From the NCBI GenBank assembly GCA_036745245.1, contig DAIOGN010000094.1:1-14044 (forward strand): DNA of 14,044 bases. The letters are read 5' to 3'. This document shows positions 12,434-14,044 of the stretch, in pieces. The translations under genes were made by a program, and so were the position numbers. The notes beneath the pieces are model-generated. The model was not told the DNA's origin, searched no databases, and was given only the letters and a program-made list of their open reading frames with translations. Origin of the DNA: DAIOGN01 sp036745245 (lineage in GTDB: Bacteria > Zixibacteria > MSB-5A5 > JAUVRN01). Every line of letters begins with the position of its first letter. Positions within the stretch are counted from its first letter, which is position 1.

Positions 12434-13620
12434 AGAAGTCCGGCAGGAAGGTGCCCCGCGTGGACCGCCGGGGACGGTACGGCGAATTCGGTGGCCGCTA
12501 CGTGCCCGAAACGCTCATGCCGGCGCTTGCGGAACTCGAGCACGCCCTGGCCTTGCACAGCGCGAGCCCCTCCTTCAAGAGCGAACTCAGAGGGCTGCTC
12601 GAACACTACGCCGGCCGGCCCACACCTCTCTATTTTGCCGAACGGCTCAGTGAGAAACTCGGCGTGCCTGTGTGGCTCAAGCGCGAGGACCTGCTGCACA
12701 CGGGGGCACACAAGCTCAACAACACGCTGGGGCAGATTCTGCTCGCGCAGCGCATGGGCAAGCGGCGCATCATCGCCGAAACCGGCGCGGGTCAGCACGG
12801 CCTGGCCACGGCCACCGTGTCGGCGCGTTTCGGCCTGGAATGCGAAATCTACATGGGCTCCGAAGATGTGCGCCGCCAGGCGCTCAATGTGTACAAAATG
12901 CGGCTTTTGGGCGCCACAGTGCGGCCCGTAGAATCGGGCACTCGCACGCTCAAGGACGCCACCAATGAGGCGTTGCGCGACTGGGTGACCAATGTTCGCA
13001 CCACGTTCTACATCATCGGCTCGGTGGTGGGGCCGCATCCGTATCCCGAGATGGTGCGCATGTTTCAGGCAGTGATCGGCAGAGAAGCACGCCAACAGTT
13101 CAAGAGTGCGGTGGGCAGGCAGCCTGCCACGGTGGTGGCCTGCGTGGGCGGCGGATCCAACGCGATCGGGCTGTTCGACGGATTCTTCGCCCAGCCCTCC
13201 GTGAAACTGGTGGGAGTGGAGGCGGCCGGCCTTGGACTCACGTCGGGCAAGCACGCCGCCACATTAGTGCGCGGCACACCCGGAGTGCTGCACGGAAGCT
13301 ACAGCTACCTGCTTCAAACCGACGGGGGACAGGTGGCGGAGGCGCATTCGGTGTCGGCGGGGCTCGACTATCCGGGCGTGGGACCCATACACAGCTACCT
13401 CAAGTCGACGAAGCGGGTGAAGTACGACACGGCCACGGATCGCGAAGCACTGAGTGCCTTTCACCTTCTGTCCCGGACTGAAGGCATCATTCCAGCGCTC
13501 GAAAGCTCACACGCACTCGCCTGGGTGATTAAACACCGGAACAAGCTCAAAGGCCCCGTGCTCGTGGGCCTGTCGGGCCGCGGCGACAAGGATCTCGAAA
13601 TCGTGAGGGAATCGCAGTGA
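12430..13620 (+). CDS. trpB: Tryptophan synthase beta subunit
   Basis: TrpB condenses indole with serine in a PLP reaction; indole is channelled from TrpA. The 396-residue protein has GRYGEFGGRYVPE (15-27), Lys95 for PLP in HTGAHKLNNTLGQ, Glu117 in AETGAGQHG, the phosphate loop GGGSNAIG, the SYLLQTDGG and SVSAGLDYPGVGP region, EGIIPALESSHA and LSGRGDKD. Length and motifs fit the standard TrpB1 class rather than TrpB2. GTG 12430 overlaps the trpF stop as GTGA, with GGAGGT (12421-12426) three bases upstream. Where many homologues have GPEH or GPQH, this has GPIH, a substitution of unclear effect. Confidence 0.96.
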   Translation: MKKSGRKVPRVDRRGRYGEFGGRYVPETLMPALAELEHALALHSASPSFKSELRGLLEHYAGRPTPLYFAERLSEKLGVPVWLKREDLLHTGAHKLNNTLGQILLAQRMGKRRIIAETGAGQHGLATATVSARFGLECEIYMGSEDVRRQALNVYKMRLLGATVRPVESGTRTLKDATNEALRDWVTNVRTTFYIIGSVVGPHPYPEMVRMFQAVIGREARQQFKSAVGRQPATVVACVGGGSNAIGLFDGFFAQPSVKLVGVEAAGLGLTSGKHAATLVRGTPGVLHGSYSYLLQTDGGQVAEAHSVSAGLDYPGVGPIHSYLKSTKRVKYDTATDREALSAFHLLSRTEGIIPALESSHALAWVIKHRNKLKGPVLVGLSGRGDKDLEIVRESQ

Positions 13621-14044
13621 CTTCGCATCGGCTGCGTCGTCGCCTCGAGCGGTGCCACAGCGAAAGGCGCGCCGCGCTCATTCCGTTTTTCACAGCGGGC
13701 TTCCCTGCCAAAAGCTCAACCTTGGAAGCGCTATTGGCGGCAGACGAAGCGGGCTGCGACATGATCGAAATCGGCGTGCCGTTCTCCGACCCGCTGGCCG
13801 ACGGGCCGGCCATTCAGCGCACCTCGCAAGCCGCCCTCGCGAACGGCGTGGATCTGCCCTGGATTCTCGACGTAGTGAGCAGCTTCCGTCGTCATTCGGA
13901 CGTACCGGTTGCGCTCATGGGCTACTACAATCCGTTCCTCCAGTATGGGCCGGTGGCCTTCACGCGCGACGCCCAGAACGCGGGCGTCGATGCACTCATC
14001 GTTCCGGATCTGCCACCCGACGAGGCGGGCTGGCTGCATGCCGC
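13617..14044 (+). CDS. trpA: Tryptophan synthase alpha subunit, truncated by window end
   Basis: TrpA splits indole-3-glycerol phosphate into indole and glyceraldehyde 3-phosphate. The first 142 residues are present, with LIPFFTAGFP, the catalytic Glu51 and Asp62 in IEIGVPFSDPLADGP, IQRTSQAAL, MGYYNPF and GVDALIVPDLPPDEA, all typical of TrpA. GTG 13617 overlaps the trpB stop as GTGA, the same junction type as trpF-trpB. About half the protein lies beyond the window. It is likely the last biosynthetic gene of the operon, but what follows cannot be seen. Confidence 0.95.
   Translation, partial: MTSHRLRRRLERCHSERRAALIPFFTAGFPAKSSTLEALLAADEAGCDMIEIGVPFSDPLADGPAIQRTSQAALANGVDLPWILDVVSSFRRHSDVPVALMGYYNPFLQYGPVAFTRDAQNAGVDALIVPDLPPDEAGWLHA

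Noticed and set aside
12247..13254. 335-codon open frame on the minus strand
   Set aside because: Antisense to trpF and trpB, both with intact motifs.
1..14044. CRISPR array, tRNA or rRNA genes, insertion sequences
   Set aside because: No regularly spaced repeats, no tRNA-like cloverleaf and no transposase were seen; the only recombinase is the integron integrase.

Overview
The window is a high-GC bacterial chromosome segment. Its Gram-negative character is suggested by a lipoprotein signal, a small exported protein that looks like an outer-membrane barrel, and an integron. Gene content does not fix the phylum. A lineage such as Gemmatimonadota would fit, but that is a guess. All functional calls rest on reading motifs in the translated sequence; no database search was run.

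Left part (1-2257), integron. An IntI-type integrase is encoded on the minus strand. Beyond its 3' end lie a probable attI (about 1081-1246) and a cassette array running leftwards out of the window. Two attC sites (764-875 and 44-142) delimit cassette A (770-1086, doubtful ORF), cassette B (50-769, a DUF6794-like lipoprotein) and cassette C (from 49 leftwards, only its start seen). The integrase and the cassettes point the same way, which is the less common 'reverse' integron layout.

Second part (2258-4876), SOS block. A divergent promoter whose -10 box is covered by a palindrome precedes lexA. A small DUF6504-like gene and a DinB-type polymerase follow with tight spacing. A 36-codon leader ORF with a strong ribosome binding site lies in the long lexA 5' region. 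The integron therefore sits directly against the SOS regulator.

Third part (4987-6796): a small exported beta-rich protein and a class I PLP aminotransferase.

Right part (6809-14044), tryptophan operon. A strong promoter, a 25-codon leader peptide with two Trp codons and a classic set of alternative hairpins ending in a terminator (6846-6990) form a complete ribosome-mediated attenuator. It controls an operon whose first gene is, unexpectedly, a diaminopimelate-epimerase-family protein in which both catalytic cysteines are serines. This is followed by trpE, trpG, trpD, trpC, trpF, trpB and trpA (cut by the window end), nearly all overlapping or a few bases apart. trpD is interrupted by one in-frame TGA, with a possible restart at GTG two codons later. 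The Trp genes together make every enzyme from chorismate to tryptophan.

The observations most worth following are the Ser/Ser DapF paralogue at the head of an attenuated trp operon, the attenuator itself, the split trpD, and the reverse integron abutting lexA.
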